NCBI GenBank assembly: GCA_035540955.1
Contig: DATLFP010000166.1
Span: forward strand, 1-9,415
Direction of reading: 5' to 3'
Source: DATLFP01 sp035540955
GTDB taxonomy: Bacteria > Actinomycetota > Acidimicrobiia > Acidimicrobiales > CADCSY01
Length of the DNA stretch: 9,415 nt
Every line of letters begins with the position of its first letter. Position 1 is the first letter of the stretch. This document shows positions 1-7,145 of this stretch, in pieces. A program made the translations under genes and the position numbers. The notes below the pieces were generated by a model. That model searched no databases, was not told where the DNA came from, and saw only the letters and a program-made list of their open reading frames with translations.

Positions 1-34
1 CGTCACGGGTGGTCGGTACCGTGCGGAGGTGGGC

Positions 35-3000
35 GTGCTCGACCGGTTCAGCGCGCCGGTCCGGGAGTGGTTCCGCACCTCGTTCCCCGCGCCGACGCCG
101 GCTCAGGAGCAGGGGTGGCCGGCGATCGCCTCGGGCCAGCACACGCTGCTGCTGGCCCCCACCGGCAGCGGGAAGACCCTCGCCGCCTTCCTCTGGGCCC
201 TCGACCGGCTGGCGGTCGAGCCCACCACGACCGAACAGACGCGGGTGGTCTACATCAGCCCGCTGCGGGCGCTGGCCGTCGACGTCGAGCGCAACCTGCG
301 GGCACCCCTGCAGGGCATGGCCATGGCGGCCGAGCGCCTGGGCGAGTCGATCACGGTGCCGACCGTCGGCATCCGCACCGGCGACACCCCGGCCGACGAG
401 CGGCGGGTGATGCGCCGCCACCCGCCCGACATCCTCATCACCACCCCCGAGTCGCTGTTCCTGCTGCTCACGAGCCAGGCCCGGGAGACGCTGACCGGCG
501 TCACCACGATCATCATCGACGAGATCCACGCGATGGCCGCCACCAAGCGGGGCGCCCACCTGTCGCTGTCGATCGAGCGCCTGGAGGCGTTGGTCACCGC
601 CGCCGGCAACCCGGCCCCGCAGCGCATCGGCCTGTCGGCCACGCAGCGCCCGCTGGAGGAGATCGCCCGCTACCTCGGCGGGGTCGGCGCCGATCGCGAG
701 GTCGGGATCGTCGACGCCGGCGCCCGCAAGCCGCTCGAGGTCGAGATCATCGTCCCCGTCGAGGACATGGGCCGACTGGGGGAGGTCGTCGACGAGCCCG
801 TGAGCGGGCCGGTGGCGGCGCCCCCGTCGCGCTTCAGCATCTGGCCGTCGATCCACCCCCGCCTGCTCGAGCTCATCCACGAGCACCGGTCGACGCTGAT
901 CTTCGTGAACTCGCGACGGCTCGCCGAGCGACTGGCGTCGCGCCTCAACGAGCTGCACGACGCCGAGCTCGAGGGCCGGCCGCCGATCGAGCACGCGTCG
1001 AGCTTCGTGGGCGCCCTCGGCACCGGCGGCGGCGAGCTGGTGAAGGCGCACCACGGCTCCCTGTCGCGCGAGCAGCGGCTCCTCATCGAGGACGACCTGA
1101 AGGCGGGCCGGCTGAAGGCGCTGGTGGCCACGTCGTCGCTCGAGCTCGGCATCGACATGGGCGCCATCGACCTCGTCATCCAGGTGGAGTCGCCGGGCTC
1201 GGTCGCCTCCGGACTGCAGCGGGTCGGCCGGGCCGGGCACAACGTCGGCGACGCCAGCAAGGGCAAGGTCTTCCCCAAGCACCGCGGCGACCTCGTCGAG
1301 GCGGCGGTCGTCGTGCAGCGCATGCGCGAGGGGCTGGTCGAGGAGACGCGGTATCCCCGCAACGCCATCGACGTCCTCGCGCAGCAGATCGTGGCCATGT
1401 GCGCGCTCGAGGACTGGGCGGTCGACGATCTCGCCGCGCTCGTGCGCCGGGCGGCCGGGTTCGCCGAGCTCACCGACGACGCGCTCCACGCCGTGCTCGA
1501 CCTGCTCGACGGCCGTTACCCGTCGACGGAGTTCGCCGAGCTGCGCCCCCGCATCGTGTGGGACCGCGTGGCGGGCACGCTGCGGGGGCGGTCGGGCGCG
1601 CAGCGCCTCGCCGTCACCAACGCCGGCACCATCCCCGACCGCGGCCTGTTCGGCGTCTTCCTCCCCGAGGGCGGCCGGGTGGGCGAGCTCGACGAGGAGA
1701 TGGTGTACGAGTCGCGGCCGGGCGACACGTTCCTCCTCGGCGCGTCGACGTGGCGGATCCAGGACATCACCTACGACCGGGTGGTCGTCACCCCGGCGCC
1801 GGGTGAGCCCGGGAAGATGCCGTTCTGGCACGGCGACAAGCCGGGGCGGCCCTACGAGCTCGGGCGGGCGGTGGGCGAGATGCAGCGTCGGGCCCGGGGG
1901 CCCGAGGCGGTCGAGTGGCTGATCGCCGACTACGGCCTCGACCGGTGGGCGGCGGAGAACCTCGTGCGCTACGTCGAGGAGCAGGCCGAGGCCACCGGCG
2001 TCGTCCCCGACGACCGCACGATCGTGGTCGAGCGCTTCCGCGACGAGATCGGCGACTGGCGGGTGTGCATCCACTCGCCGTTCGGCGCCCGTGTGCACGC
2101 GCCGTGGGCGATGGCCATCGAGCACCGCCTCGCCGACGACCTCGGCATGGAGGTGCAGACGATCTGGAGCGACGACGGCATCGTCCTGCGCCTGCCCGAG
2201 ACCGACGACGCGGTGCCGATCGACGAGCTGTCGATCGACCCCGACCTGGTCGAGGACCTCGTGGTGCGGGCCCTGCCCGACACGTCGCTGTTCGCCGCTC
2301 GCTTCCGGGAGAACGCGGCGCGGGCGCTGCTGCTGCCGCGCCGGCGTCCGGGCCAGCGGACCGCGCTCTGGCAGCAACGCCAGCGCTCGGCCGACCTGCT
2401 GCAGGTGGCGTCGGGCTACCCGTCGTTCCCGCTGCTCCTGGAGACGACGCGCGAGTGCCTGCGCGACGTGTTCGACATCGGCGGGCTGAAGGAGCTGCTG
2501 CGGTCGATCCGCTCCCGCGCCGTGAAGGTCGTCTCGGTGGAGACGCAGACGGCATCGCCGTTCGCGTCGTCGCTGCTCTTCGGCTGGATCGCGGTGTTCA
2601 TGTACGAGGGCGACTCGCCCCTCGCCGAGCGGCGGGCGGCGGCCCTCGCCCTCGATCGCAACCTGCTCGCCGAGCTGCTGGGGGCCGACGAGCTGCGCGA
2701 GCTGCTCGATCCCGACGTGCTCGCCGACCTCGAGCTCGAGCTGCAGTGCCTCGTCGAGGGCCGCCGCGCGCGCGACCCCGACGAGGCCCACGACCTGCTC
2801 CGCCGTCTCGGCGACCTGTCCCTCGCCGAGCTCGACCAGCGCGCGCAAGATCTCGGCGCACCTGAGCCGGTAGAGCCGGCTTCAGTGCTCCGAGATCTTG
2901 CGGGTGTCGAGCGGTGGGTCGACCAGCTGGTGCGGGAGCGGCGGGCCGTCGAGGTGCAGGTGGCGGGGGAGCGGCGGATCGTGGCCGCCGAGGACGCCGG

Positions 3001-4549
3001 CCGGCTGCGCGACGCCCTCGGCGTGCCGGTGCCGCCGGGGTTGCCCGAGGCGTTCCTCGCGGTGGTCGAGCGCCCGCTCGACGAGCTCGTCGCCCGCTAC
3101 GCCCGCACCCACGGCCCGTTCCTCGCCGTCGACGTCGCCCGGCGGCTCGGCACCGCCGCCGACCGCGTCACCGACGCGCTCGTGCGGCTGGAGGCCGCCG
3201 GTCGGGTGGTGCGGGGCGAGTTCCGGCCCGGCGGGAGCGAGCGGGAGTGGTGCGACGACGAGGTCCTGCGGGTCCTGCGCCGCCGGTCGCTCGCCGCGCT
3301 GCGCAAGGAGGTCGAGCCCGTCGACGCCGCCACCCTCGGCCGGTTCCTCCCGGCCTGGCACGGCATCGGGGAGCCCAACCGGGGGCTCGACGCGGTGGCC
3401 GACGCCGTCAGCCACCTGCAGGCCGCCGTGCTGCACGCGTCGGTGCTCGAGGCCGACATCCTCCCGGCCCGGGTGGTCGGCTACAGCGCCGCCGACCTCG
3501 ACCTGCTCTGCTCGTCGGGCGAGGTGGTGTGGACCGGCGCCGGGGAGGGGCGGGTGGCCCTCTACTCGCGCGACCAGGTCGGCCTGCTCGTGCGGCCCCA
3601 ACCCGACGACCTGCCCCACGACGAGATCCACGACGCCCTGAGGTCGGCGCTGGCGGCGCGGGGCGCGCTGTTCTGGCCCGACCTCGTCGTCGCCGCCGGC
3701 ACCGCCGAGGAGCAGGCCGTGCTCGCCGCGCTGTGGGACCTCGTGTGGTCGGGGGAGGTCACCAACGACACGATCGCGCCGCTGCGCGCCTGGCTGGCCG
3801 GGGCGACGTCGGCTGCCGCCCGCCGCCGCGGCCGCCGTCCCCGCCCCGGCCGCCTCACCCGCGTCGGCCCGCCGGCGGGTGCCGGGCGGTGGTCGCTCAC
3901 CGCGCCGCTGCTCGAGCCGGTGCGGACCCCCACCGAGCGAGCGCACGCCCGGGCCCGGTCGCTGCTCGAGCGCCACGGCGTCGTCACCCGCGAGGCGGTG
4001 CTGGCCGAGGGCGCCGAGGGCGGGTTCACCGCGGTGTACGGGGTGCTCAAGGCGATGGAGGAGACCGGGGCGGTGCGCCGCGGCTACTTCGTGGCGGGCC
4101 TCGGTGCCGCCCAGTTCGCGGTGCCCGGTGCGGTCGACCGGCTGCGGGCCGAGCGCCAGCCCGTCGGCGGCCCGCTCCGCGCCGATCGGCCGCCGGTCGT
4201 GCACGTGCTGGCCGCCACCGATCCGGCCCAGCCCTACGGCGCCGCCCTGCCGTGGCCCGACTCGGGCGGCCGCCCGGCGCGGGCCGCCGGCGCGCAGGTG
4301 GTCCTCGTCGACGGGGAGGCGGCCGCCTACCTCGAGCGGGGCGGCCGCACCCTCGTCACGTTCCCGAAGGCGTCCGAGACCGACGCCTGGGTCGACGGTC
4401 TCGTGGCCCTCGTGAAGGAGCACCGGGTGCGCCGCCTGCAGCTCGGCAAGGTCGACGGCGAGCCGGCGTCGACCTCACCGGTCGCGCCCCTCCTCCGCGC
4501 CGCCGGCTTCCAGGAGGGCTACCGCGGTCTCACCCTGTCGGGTCGCTGA
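35..4549 (+). CDS. lhr: Lhr-type ATP-dependent 3'-5' helicase (long form, with C-terminal domain)
   Basis: Superfamily 2 helicase of the Lhr family, a nucleic-acid-dependent ATPase and 3'-5' translocase linked to DNA repair; mycobacterial Lhr is about 1,500 residues, as here (1,504). Numbered from the upstream GTG at 29, I see motif I APTGSGKT (43-50), Ia YISPLRAL (75-82), TTPES (138-142), motif II DEIH (164-167), motif III SATQR (203-207), LIFVNSRR (motif IV), SSLELGID (motif V) and QRVGRAGH (397-404, motif VI). Family-typical winged-helix and Lhr-core domains should follow to about residue 900. The C-terminal part carries RRRSLAALRKEVEP and FLPAWHGI, typical of the AlkZ-like Lhr C-terminal domain. 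GTG at 35 is preferred because GGAGG (25-29) lies 5 nt upstream; GTG at 29 would instead need a leaderless start from TACCGT (17-22). Residues about 940-959 are encoded by a codon-atypical palindrome (separate entry). Ends TGA; convergent with the next gene. Confidence 0.96.
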   Translation: MLDRFSAPVREWFRTSFPAPTPAQEQGWPAIASGQHTLLLAPTGSGKTLAAFLWALDRLAVEPTTTEQTRVVYISPLRALAVDVERNLRAPLQGMAMAAERLGESITVPTVGIRTGDTPADERRVMRRHPPDILITTPESLFLLLTSQARETLTGVTTIIIDEIHAMAATKRGAHLSLSIERLEALVTAAGNPAPQRIGLSATQRPLEEIARYLGGVGADREVGIVDAGARKPLEVEIIVPVEDMGRLGEVVDEPVSGPVAAPPSRFSIWPSIHPRLLELIHEHRSTLIFVNSRRLAERLASRLNELHDAELEGRPPIEHASSFVGALGTGGGELVKAHHGSLSREQRLLIEDDLKAGRLKALVATSSLELGIDMGAIDLVIQVESPGSVASGLQRVGRAGHNVGDASKGKVFPKHRGDLVEAAVVVQRMREGLVEETRYPRNAIDVLAQQIVAMCALEDWAVDDLAALVRRAAGFAELTDDALHAVLDLLDGRYPSTEFAELRPRIVWDRVAGTLRGRSGAQRLAVTNAGTIPDRGLFGVFLPEGGRVGELDEEMVYESRPGDTFLLGASTWRIQDITYDRVVVTPAPGEPGKMPFWHGDKPGRPYELGRAVGEMQRRARGPEAVEWLIADYGLDRWAAENLVRYVEEQAEATGVVPDDRTIVVERFRDEIGDWRVCIHSPFGARVHAPWAMAIEHRLADDLGMEVQTIWSDDGIVLRLPETDDAVPIDELSIDPDLVEDLVVRALPDTSLFAARFRENAARALLLPRRRPGQRTALWQQRQRSADLLQVASGYPSFPLLLETTRECLRDVFDIGGLKELLRSIRSRAVKVVSVETQTASPFASSLLFGWIAVFMYEGDSPLAERRAAALALDRNLLAELLGADELRELLDPDVLADLELELQCLVEGRRARDPDEAHDLLRRLGDLSLAELDQRAQDLGAPEPVEPASVLRDLAGVERWVDQLVRERRAVEVQVAGERRIVAAEDAGRLRDALGVPVPPGLPEAFLAVVERPLDELVARYARTHGPFLAVDVARRLGTAADRVTDALVRLEAAGRVVRGEFRPGGSEREWCDDEVLRVLRRRSLAALRKEVEPVDAATLGRFLPAWHGIGEPNRGLDAVADAVSHLQAAVLHASVLEADILPARVVGYSAADLDLLCSSGEVVWTGAGEGRVALYSRDQVGLLVRPQPDDLPHDEIHDALRSALAARGALFWPDLVVAAGTAEEQAVLAALWDLVWSGEVTNDTIAPLRAWLAGATSAAARRRGRRPRPGRLTRVGPPAGAGRWSLTAPLLEPVRTPTERAHARARSLLERHGVVTREAVLAEGAEGGFTAVYGVLKAMEETGAVRRGYFVAGLGAAQFAVPGAVDRLRAERQPVGGPLRADRPPVVHVLAATDPAQPYGAALPWPDSGGRPARAAGAQVVLVDGEAAAYLERGGRTLVTFPKASETDAWVDGLVALVKEHRVRRLQLGKVDGEPASTSPVAPLLRAAGFQEGYRGLTLSGR
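2830..2912. repeat. Translated palindromic element inside lhr
   Basis: A long imperfect inverted repeat lies within the lhr reading frame. The outer arms CGCAAGATCTCGG (2844-2856) and CCGAGATCTTGCG (2890-2902) are perfectly complementary. Further inward come 4 bp (GCAC/GTGC) and 6 bp (AGCCGG/CCGGCT) around a 5-nt loop near 2871-2875. A further 7-bp arm pair, GCTCGAC (2830-2836) and GTCGAGC (2906-2912), flanks it with a small asymmetric gap. Codons between 2846 and 2905 often end in A or T (caa, gat, gca, cct, gta, gct, tca, cga, gat, ctt, ggt; 11 of 20), whereas neighbouring lhr codons almost always end in G or C. The segment is in frame, has no stop, and falls between the helicase core and the C-terminal domain. 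I infer an inserted palindromic element tolerated as a linker. I do not recognise its family. Confidence 0.7.
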
Positions 4550-4634
4550 CCGAGCTCTCGCGACATCACCTGCCCAACCGGGGCCCCGGATGCCCCGAGA
4601 ACCTGGGGGGCCGGCCACTGCTCGTCCTACCGGG
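4550..4634. other. Convergent intergenic gap after lhr
   Basis: These 85 bases separate the lhr stop from the stop of the convergent lipoprotein gene. They hold a 12-bp GC palindrome CCGGGGCCCCGG (4578-4589) and runs of C and G (about 4592-4612) that could pair as a short stem such as GGCCCC/GGGGCC. No T-tract follows on either strand. A bidirectional terminator is plausible from position alone, but the sequence support is weak. Confidence 0.3.
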
Positions 4635-5489
4635 TCAGAACGCCTCGGTGGTCGTGGTCGTCGGCACGGTGGTCGTCGTGGTCGTCGTGGTCGTGGGTGG
4701 CGCAGGGCAGGCGGCGTCGCTGGCGCCGGGGGTCGTGTAGGTGCCGAAGGTGGTGTCGTGGGCCGCGCCGCCGACCTCGAGGGAGTGGACTCCCAGGGTT
4801 CGTCCCGTGCCGGGGACGGGCACGTAGAACCGGATCGTGCCGCTGCCGGCGGCGCTGGACGTCACGCGGGGCGAGGTGACCTGGCCCGAAACGGTCACGA
4901 TGAGCACTGCCGAGGTGCCGCCGGCGGCGGCGGTGGCGAACGCGACCTCGGTGTAGCCGGTCGGACCGTACGCCGACTCGCCGTAGCAGGTGCGCCGCAC
5001 GGTCATGGTGGCGAGGGGTCGGCTGGTGCTCGACCCGCTGGTGGTCGTGGTCGTCGCCGCTGCCGCGGAGTCGCCCGCGGTCGTCGTGGTCGTGGCCGCC
5101 GTGCCGCCGCCGCTCGTGGTGGTGGTGGTCGCCGGTGTCAGCGAGCCGCCGCCCTCGTCGGTGCAGCTCCCATCGGCGGTGCAGGCGTCGACCTCGGACT
5201 GGGTGAGCTCGTTGCCGTCCTGGTCCACGGCCACGATCGCGTCAGCCGGCGTCGTCGTCGTGGTCGTCGAGGAGGTGGTGGTCGTGGTCTTGTCGCCGCA
5301 ACCGGCCTGGTTGTTGTCGTCGGCGGGCACGAATGACCGGCCTTCCGCGGCGCAGTCCGCCGCCGTCGGCGGCGGCGGGTCTGAAGGGCACGCGGTGAGG
5401 GTCAGCACGCCGACCGGCGCCAGGCAGAGCAGGCCGAGTCGCGCCCGGCGACCCGACCAGCGGCCGGTCGCGGTCTCGGTCGCAGTCAC
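4635..5489 (-). CDS. Predicted lipoprotein with threonine-rich linkers
   Basis: Product of 284 residues, function unknown. GTG at 5489 is chosen because GGAGG (5498-5502) lies 8 nt upstream and the product then begins with a compact signal: an Arg-rich n-region (RWSGRRAR, 10-17), a hydrophobic core, and the lipobox L-T-A-C with lipidation Cys34. An upstream frame extension to 5603 lacks this support. The mature protein has two short Cys-bearing segments (Cys46/Cys64 and Cys103/Cys109) separated by Thr runs at 68-80, 121-125, 133-137 and 146-150. A Gly/Ser/Val/Thr-rich stretch of about 100 residues (160-262) with alternating hydrophobic character suggests beta structure and holds two more Cys. 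The C-terminus is Thr-rich again (ten Thr, then VP, five Thr, EAF). I infer an envelope-anchored protein on flexible, possibly O-glycosylated linkers. The divergent neighbour is an Lgt homologue. Confidence 0.82.
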   Translation of the reverse strand: MTATETATGRWSGRRARLGLLCLAPVGVLTLTACPSDPPPPTAADCAAEGRSFVPADDNNQAGCGDKTTTTTSSTTTTTTPADAIVAVDQDGNELTQSEVDACTADGSCTDEGGGSLTPATTTTTSGGGTAATTTTTAGDSAAAATTTTTSGSSTSRPLATMTVRRTCYGESAYGPTGYTEVAFATAAAGGTSAVLIVTVSGQVTSPRVTSSAAGSGTIRFYVPVPGTGRTLGVHSLEVGGAAHDTTFGTYTTPGASDAACPAPPTTTTTTTTTVPTTTTTEAF

Positions 5490-5497
5490 AGGTCCGG

Positions 5498-5524
5498 CCT
5501 CCGTGTCGTCGACCGCCGACCGTA
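5498..5524 (-). promoter_or_regulatory. Ribosome binding site and possible -10 of the lipoprotein gene
   Basis: On the minus strand, GGAGG (5498-5502) precedes the GTG at 5489 by 8 nt, which fixes the start used here. A TANNNT-type hexamer TACGGT (5519-5524) is 29 nt upstream of the start and could be the -10 box. I see no convincing -35 at the right distance. Confidence 0.4.
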
Positions 5525-5680
5525 GGCGGGTTCCGCGTCCCGAACCGGACACGCGGGGCAAATGACTCGATCGGGCCAGGGGGCCAATGGGCCGACTTCC
5601 CACGGGTGGCGTTCTCGCCGCCGCGCTCCGCTGGATCGGGCGGCGCGACGTGGCGCGGGGCGATCCGGACCCTCGACACC

Positions 5681-5695
5681 TACGTTGCGAGCGTG
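5681..5695 (+). promoter_or_regulatory. Possible leaderless promoter -10 of the lgt homologue
   Basis: TACGTT (5681-5686) fits the actinobacterial -10 pattern TANNNT and ends 6 nt before GTG 5693, so transcription would begin at or next to the start codon. No Shine-Dalgarno precedes that GTG, and no clear -35 is visible. This spacing is one reason to choose 5693 as the start. Confidence 0.4.
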
Positions 5696-6505
5696 CTGAC
5701 CGCGATCCGCTACCCGCCGCTCGTGCGGATCGAGCTCGGGCCGCTGTCGATCTCGCCGCACGCGATCGGCATCACCCTCGGCTTCGCCCTCGGCGCCTGG
5801 CTCTTCTACCCGCGCATGCGAGCGCGCGGCATCGACGAGGACTGGGTCGCCGGCGCGCTGCTGCGCGGTGCGCTCGGTGCGTTCGTCGGTGCCCGCGCCG
5901 CGTATGTCGTGAACCACCTCGGCGACTACGGCTCGCCGCTCGAGTGGTTCCGGCTGTGGGAGGGCGGGCTCAGCTTCCTGGGGGGCCTGACCGGCGCCCT
6001 CCTCGCCGTCGCGCCCTACACGCGTCGAGCCGGCTACCGGTTCTTCCAGATCATGGACGCCGCCGCGCCCGGCATCGCCCTCGGCATCGCGGTGGCGCGC
6101 ATCGGCGACCTCGTGGTCGCCGATCACCTCGGCGGCCGGACGTCGCTGCCGTTCGGCTTTCGGTGCCCCGACGTGGCCGACGTCGGCCGGACCGTCGGCT
6201 CGCCGTGCCCGCCCGGCGAGGTCGTGCACATGACCGCCGCCTACGACCTCATCGCCGTCTCCGTCGTGCTGGTGGTGGTGCTCGCCCTCGAGCACCGACG
6301 GCGGCCGGAGGGAACCCTGGCGATCTCCGCCGCGCTCGCATACGCGCTCGGCCGGTTCTCGCTCGACTTCCTCCGGGCCGACGTCCGTCGCCTCGGCCTC
6401 ACCGGCAGCCAGTGGTTCGCGCTCGCGGTGGCGATCGTCGCCACCGCCGCGCTCGTCCGCCGGCGGCGGGCGGCAGCCATCGCCCCGCCCGCCGCTGTTC
6501 GCTGA
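5693..6505 (+). CDS. lgt: Divergent prolipoprotein diacylglyceryl transferase (Lgt) homologue
   Basis: Lgt transfers diacylglycerol from phosphatidylglycerol to the lipobox Cys of prelipoproteins at the inner membrane. The 270-residue product has the family layout: several hydrophobic segments, LWEGGLSFLGGLTG (88-101), PGIALG, ARIGDLVVADHLGGR (135-149), a VHMTAAYDL segment in place of the HPxQLYE-like motif (178-186), and YALGRFSLDFLRAD (217-230). GTG 5693 is chosen because homology starts right after it and a TACGTT box sits 6 nt upstream; the frame extends to GTG 5606 without recognisable sequence. Against E. coli residues (numbering from memory), Arg143 and Gly154 match Arg136 and Gly147, and Tyr235 and Arg239 match Tyr217 and Arg221. 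However, His103 becomes Leu96, Asn146 becomes Asp139, Glu151 becomes Asp144, Glu243 becomes Asp225, and the Tyr26 position is not Tyr. It may be a lineage variant, a paralogue or a family member of altered specificity. Confidence 0.88.
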   Translation: MLTAIRYPPLVRIELGPLSISPHAIGITLGFALGAWLFYPRMRARGIDEDWVAGALLRGALGAFVGARAAYVVNHLGDYGSPLEWFRLWEGGLSFLGGLTGALLAVAPYTRRAGYRFFQIMDAAAPGIALGIAVARIGDLVVADHLGGRTSLPFGFRCPDVADVGRTVGSPCPPGEVVHMTAAYDLIAVSVVLVVVLALEHRRRPEGTLAISAALAYALGRFSLDFLRADVRRLGLTGSQWFALAVAIVATAALVRRRRAAAIAPPAAVR

Positions 6506-6662
6506 TCCAGCTCAGACGCCGGGGTCGTCGTCTCCTGCAGGAGCGTTGTGGCCGTCGTCGGCAACGTGGTCGTGGTGTTCGTCGTCGGGATCGTCGCCCT
6601 GACCGACAGCGGCGCGCGGACGTCGCGTCAGGATCGCCCAGCTCGTACCGGCTCTCGCGGCC

Positions 6663-6911
6663 TCACCCTGTCGGGCCGGTAGGTCGGCCGCGGGGCGGCG
6701 GCTTCTGCACCCGCCCCGCCTTGAGGCAACCGGTGCAGACGTCGATGCGCCGCACGCGGCCGTCGACGACGGCGCGGACGCGTTGGATGTTCGGGTTGAA
6801 CCGGCGCGACGTCCGCGCCTTGATGTGGCGGTGCATCGCGCCCTTGCCGAGGCGCGACACCGACTTGCCGAAGTGCGGGTGCTTGCCGCACAGCTCGCAG
6901 ACCATTCCCAC
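6663..6911 (-). CDS. rpmB: Large-subunit ribosomal protein bL28 (zinc-ribbon form)
   Basis: bL28 is a small structural protein of the 50S subunit. The 82-residue product has the family signature: CELCGKHPHFGKSVS near the start, then SRRFNPNIQRVRAVVDG (35-51) and RIDVCTGCLKAGRV (55-68). Cys5, Cys8, Cys59 and Cys62 form two CxxC pairs, so this is the zinc-binding (C+) type, not the cysteine-free paralogue used by some actinobacteria under zinc limitation. GTG 6911 is preferred over ATG 6905 because GGAGG (6919-6923) lies 7 nt upstream of the GTG but 13 nt from the ATG. The last dozen residues are a Pro/Gly/Arg tail beyond the usual end. The gene stands alone; the leader upstream holds two strong inverted repeats (separate entries). 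Confidence 0.95.
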   Translation of the reverse strand: MGMVCELCGKHPHFGKSVSRLGKGAMHRHIKARTSRRFNPNIQRVRAVVDGRVRRIDVCTGCLKAGRVQKPPPRGRPTGPTG

Positions 6912-6932
6912 GAGAGGACCTCCACGCGGTGG

Positions 6933-6963
6933 CGACGGTCGGCGCGTGGACGCGCCACCGTCG
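6933..6963 (-). promoter_or_regulatory. Strong hairpin in the rpmB leader next to the ribosome binding site
   Basis: CGACGGT (6933-6939) plus GGCGCGT (6941-6947) pair with ACGCGCC (6950-6956) plus ACCGTCG (6957-6963). This gives a 14-bp stem with one bulged base (6940) and a two-base centre, so a tetraloop in RNA. In the minus-strand transcript the hairpin ends 9 nt before the GGAGG of rpmB. No U-tract follows, so a terminator is less likely than a leader structure that shapes access to the ribosome binding site. Its role is inferred from position only. Confidence 0.45.
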
Positions 6964-6975
6964 GACGGACAGGAC

Positions 6976-7021
6976 TGATCGTTCGGTTGCGACGGCACGG
7001 CGGCCGTGCTGCGAGCGATCA
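6976..7021 (-). promoter_or_regulatory. Second, nested inverted repeat in the rpmB upstream region
   Basis: TGATCGTTCG (6976-6985) pairs with CGAGCGATCA (7012-7021): ten pairs including one G-U. Inside it, GCACGGC (6995-7001) and GCCGTGC (7003-7009) form a 7-bp inner stem. Together they make a two-tier hairpin upstream of the one at 6933-6963. It could be part of the rpmB leader or a DNA site. The rest of 6912-7145 shows no gene; a -10-like GATAAT on the minus strand near 7099-7104 is the only other hint. Confidence 0.35.
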
Positions 7022-7145
7022 GCGGTCCATCGGTCCCCTCCACGCCGCGAGGGTCGCGGCGTCGGCACCGTAGGTTCGGGCGGCGCCGGTGTTCACGCGA
7101 TTATCGGTAGCGGGACCGCCTGGGGCCCCCGCCGCCACCGCGGTG

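Noticed and set aside
2882..4423. A 513-residue minus-strand open frame opposite the lhr 3' half
   Set aside because: Antisense to clearly homologous Lhr C-terminal sequence. The product is low-complexity and Gly/Arg/His-rich, as expected from complementing GC3-rich codons.
4590..5565. Plus-strand open frames with poly-Val or poly-Gly/Arg products across the lipoprotein gene
   Set aside because: These are antisense readings of the Thr triplet repeats. The minus strand has the ribosome binding site, signal peptide and lipobox.
4530..6682. The shared 14-mer CTCACCCTGTCGGG as a duplication or attachment-site pair flanking 4549-6680
   Set aside because: A 14-base match is expected a few times by chance at this base composition and window size. 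No integrase or other mobility gene lies between the copies, and the enclosed genes match the surroundings in composition.
6512..6958. A minus-strand frame of 148 codons overlapping rpmB, with an Asp/His-rich C-terminus
   Set aside because: It covers rpmB in another frame and has no start signal of its own; the Asp/His-rich tail comes from GTC/GTG repeats in the intergenic gap.
6912..7145. A tRNA gene in the gap between rpmB and the AhpD-like gene
   Set aside because: The hairpins there do not assemble into a cloverleaf, and no T-loop GGTTCGANTCC-like motif or CCA-end acceptor stem is present on either strand.
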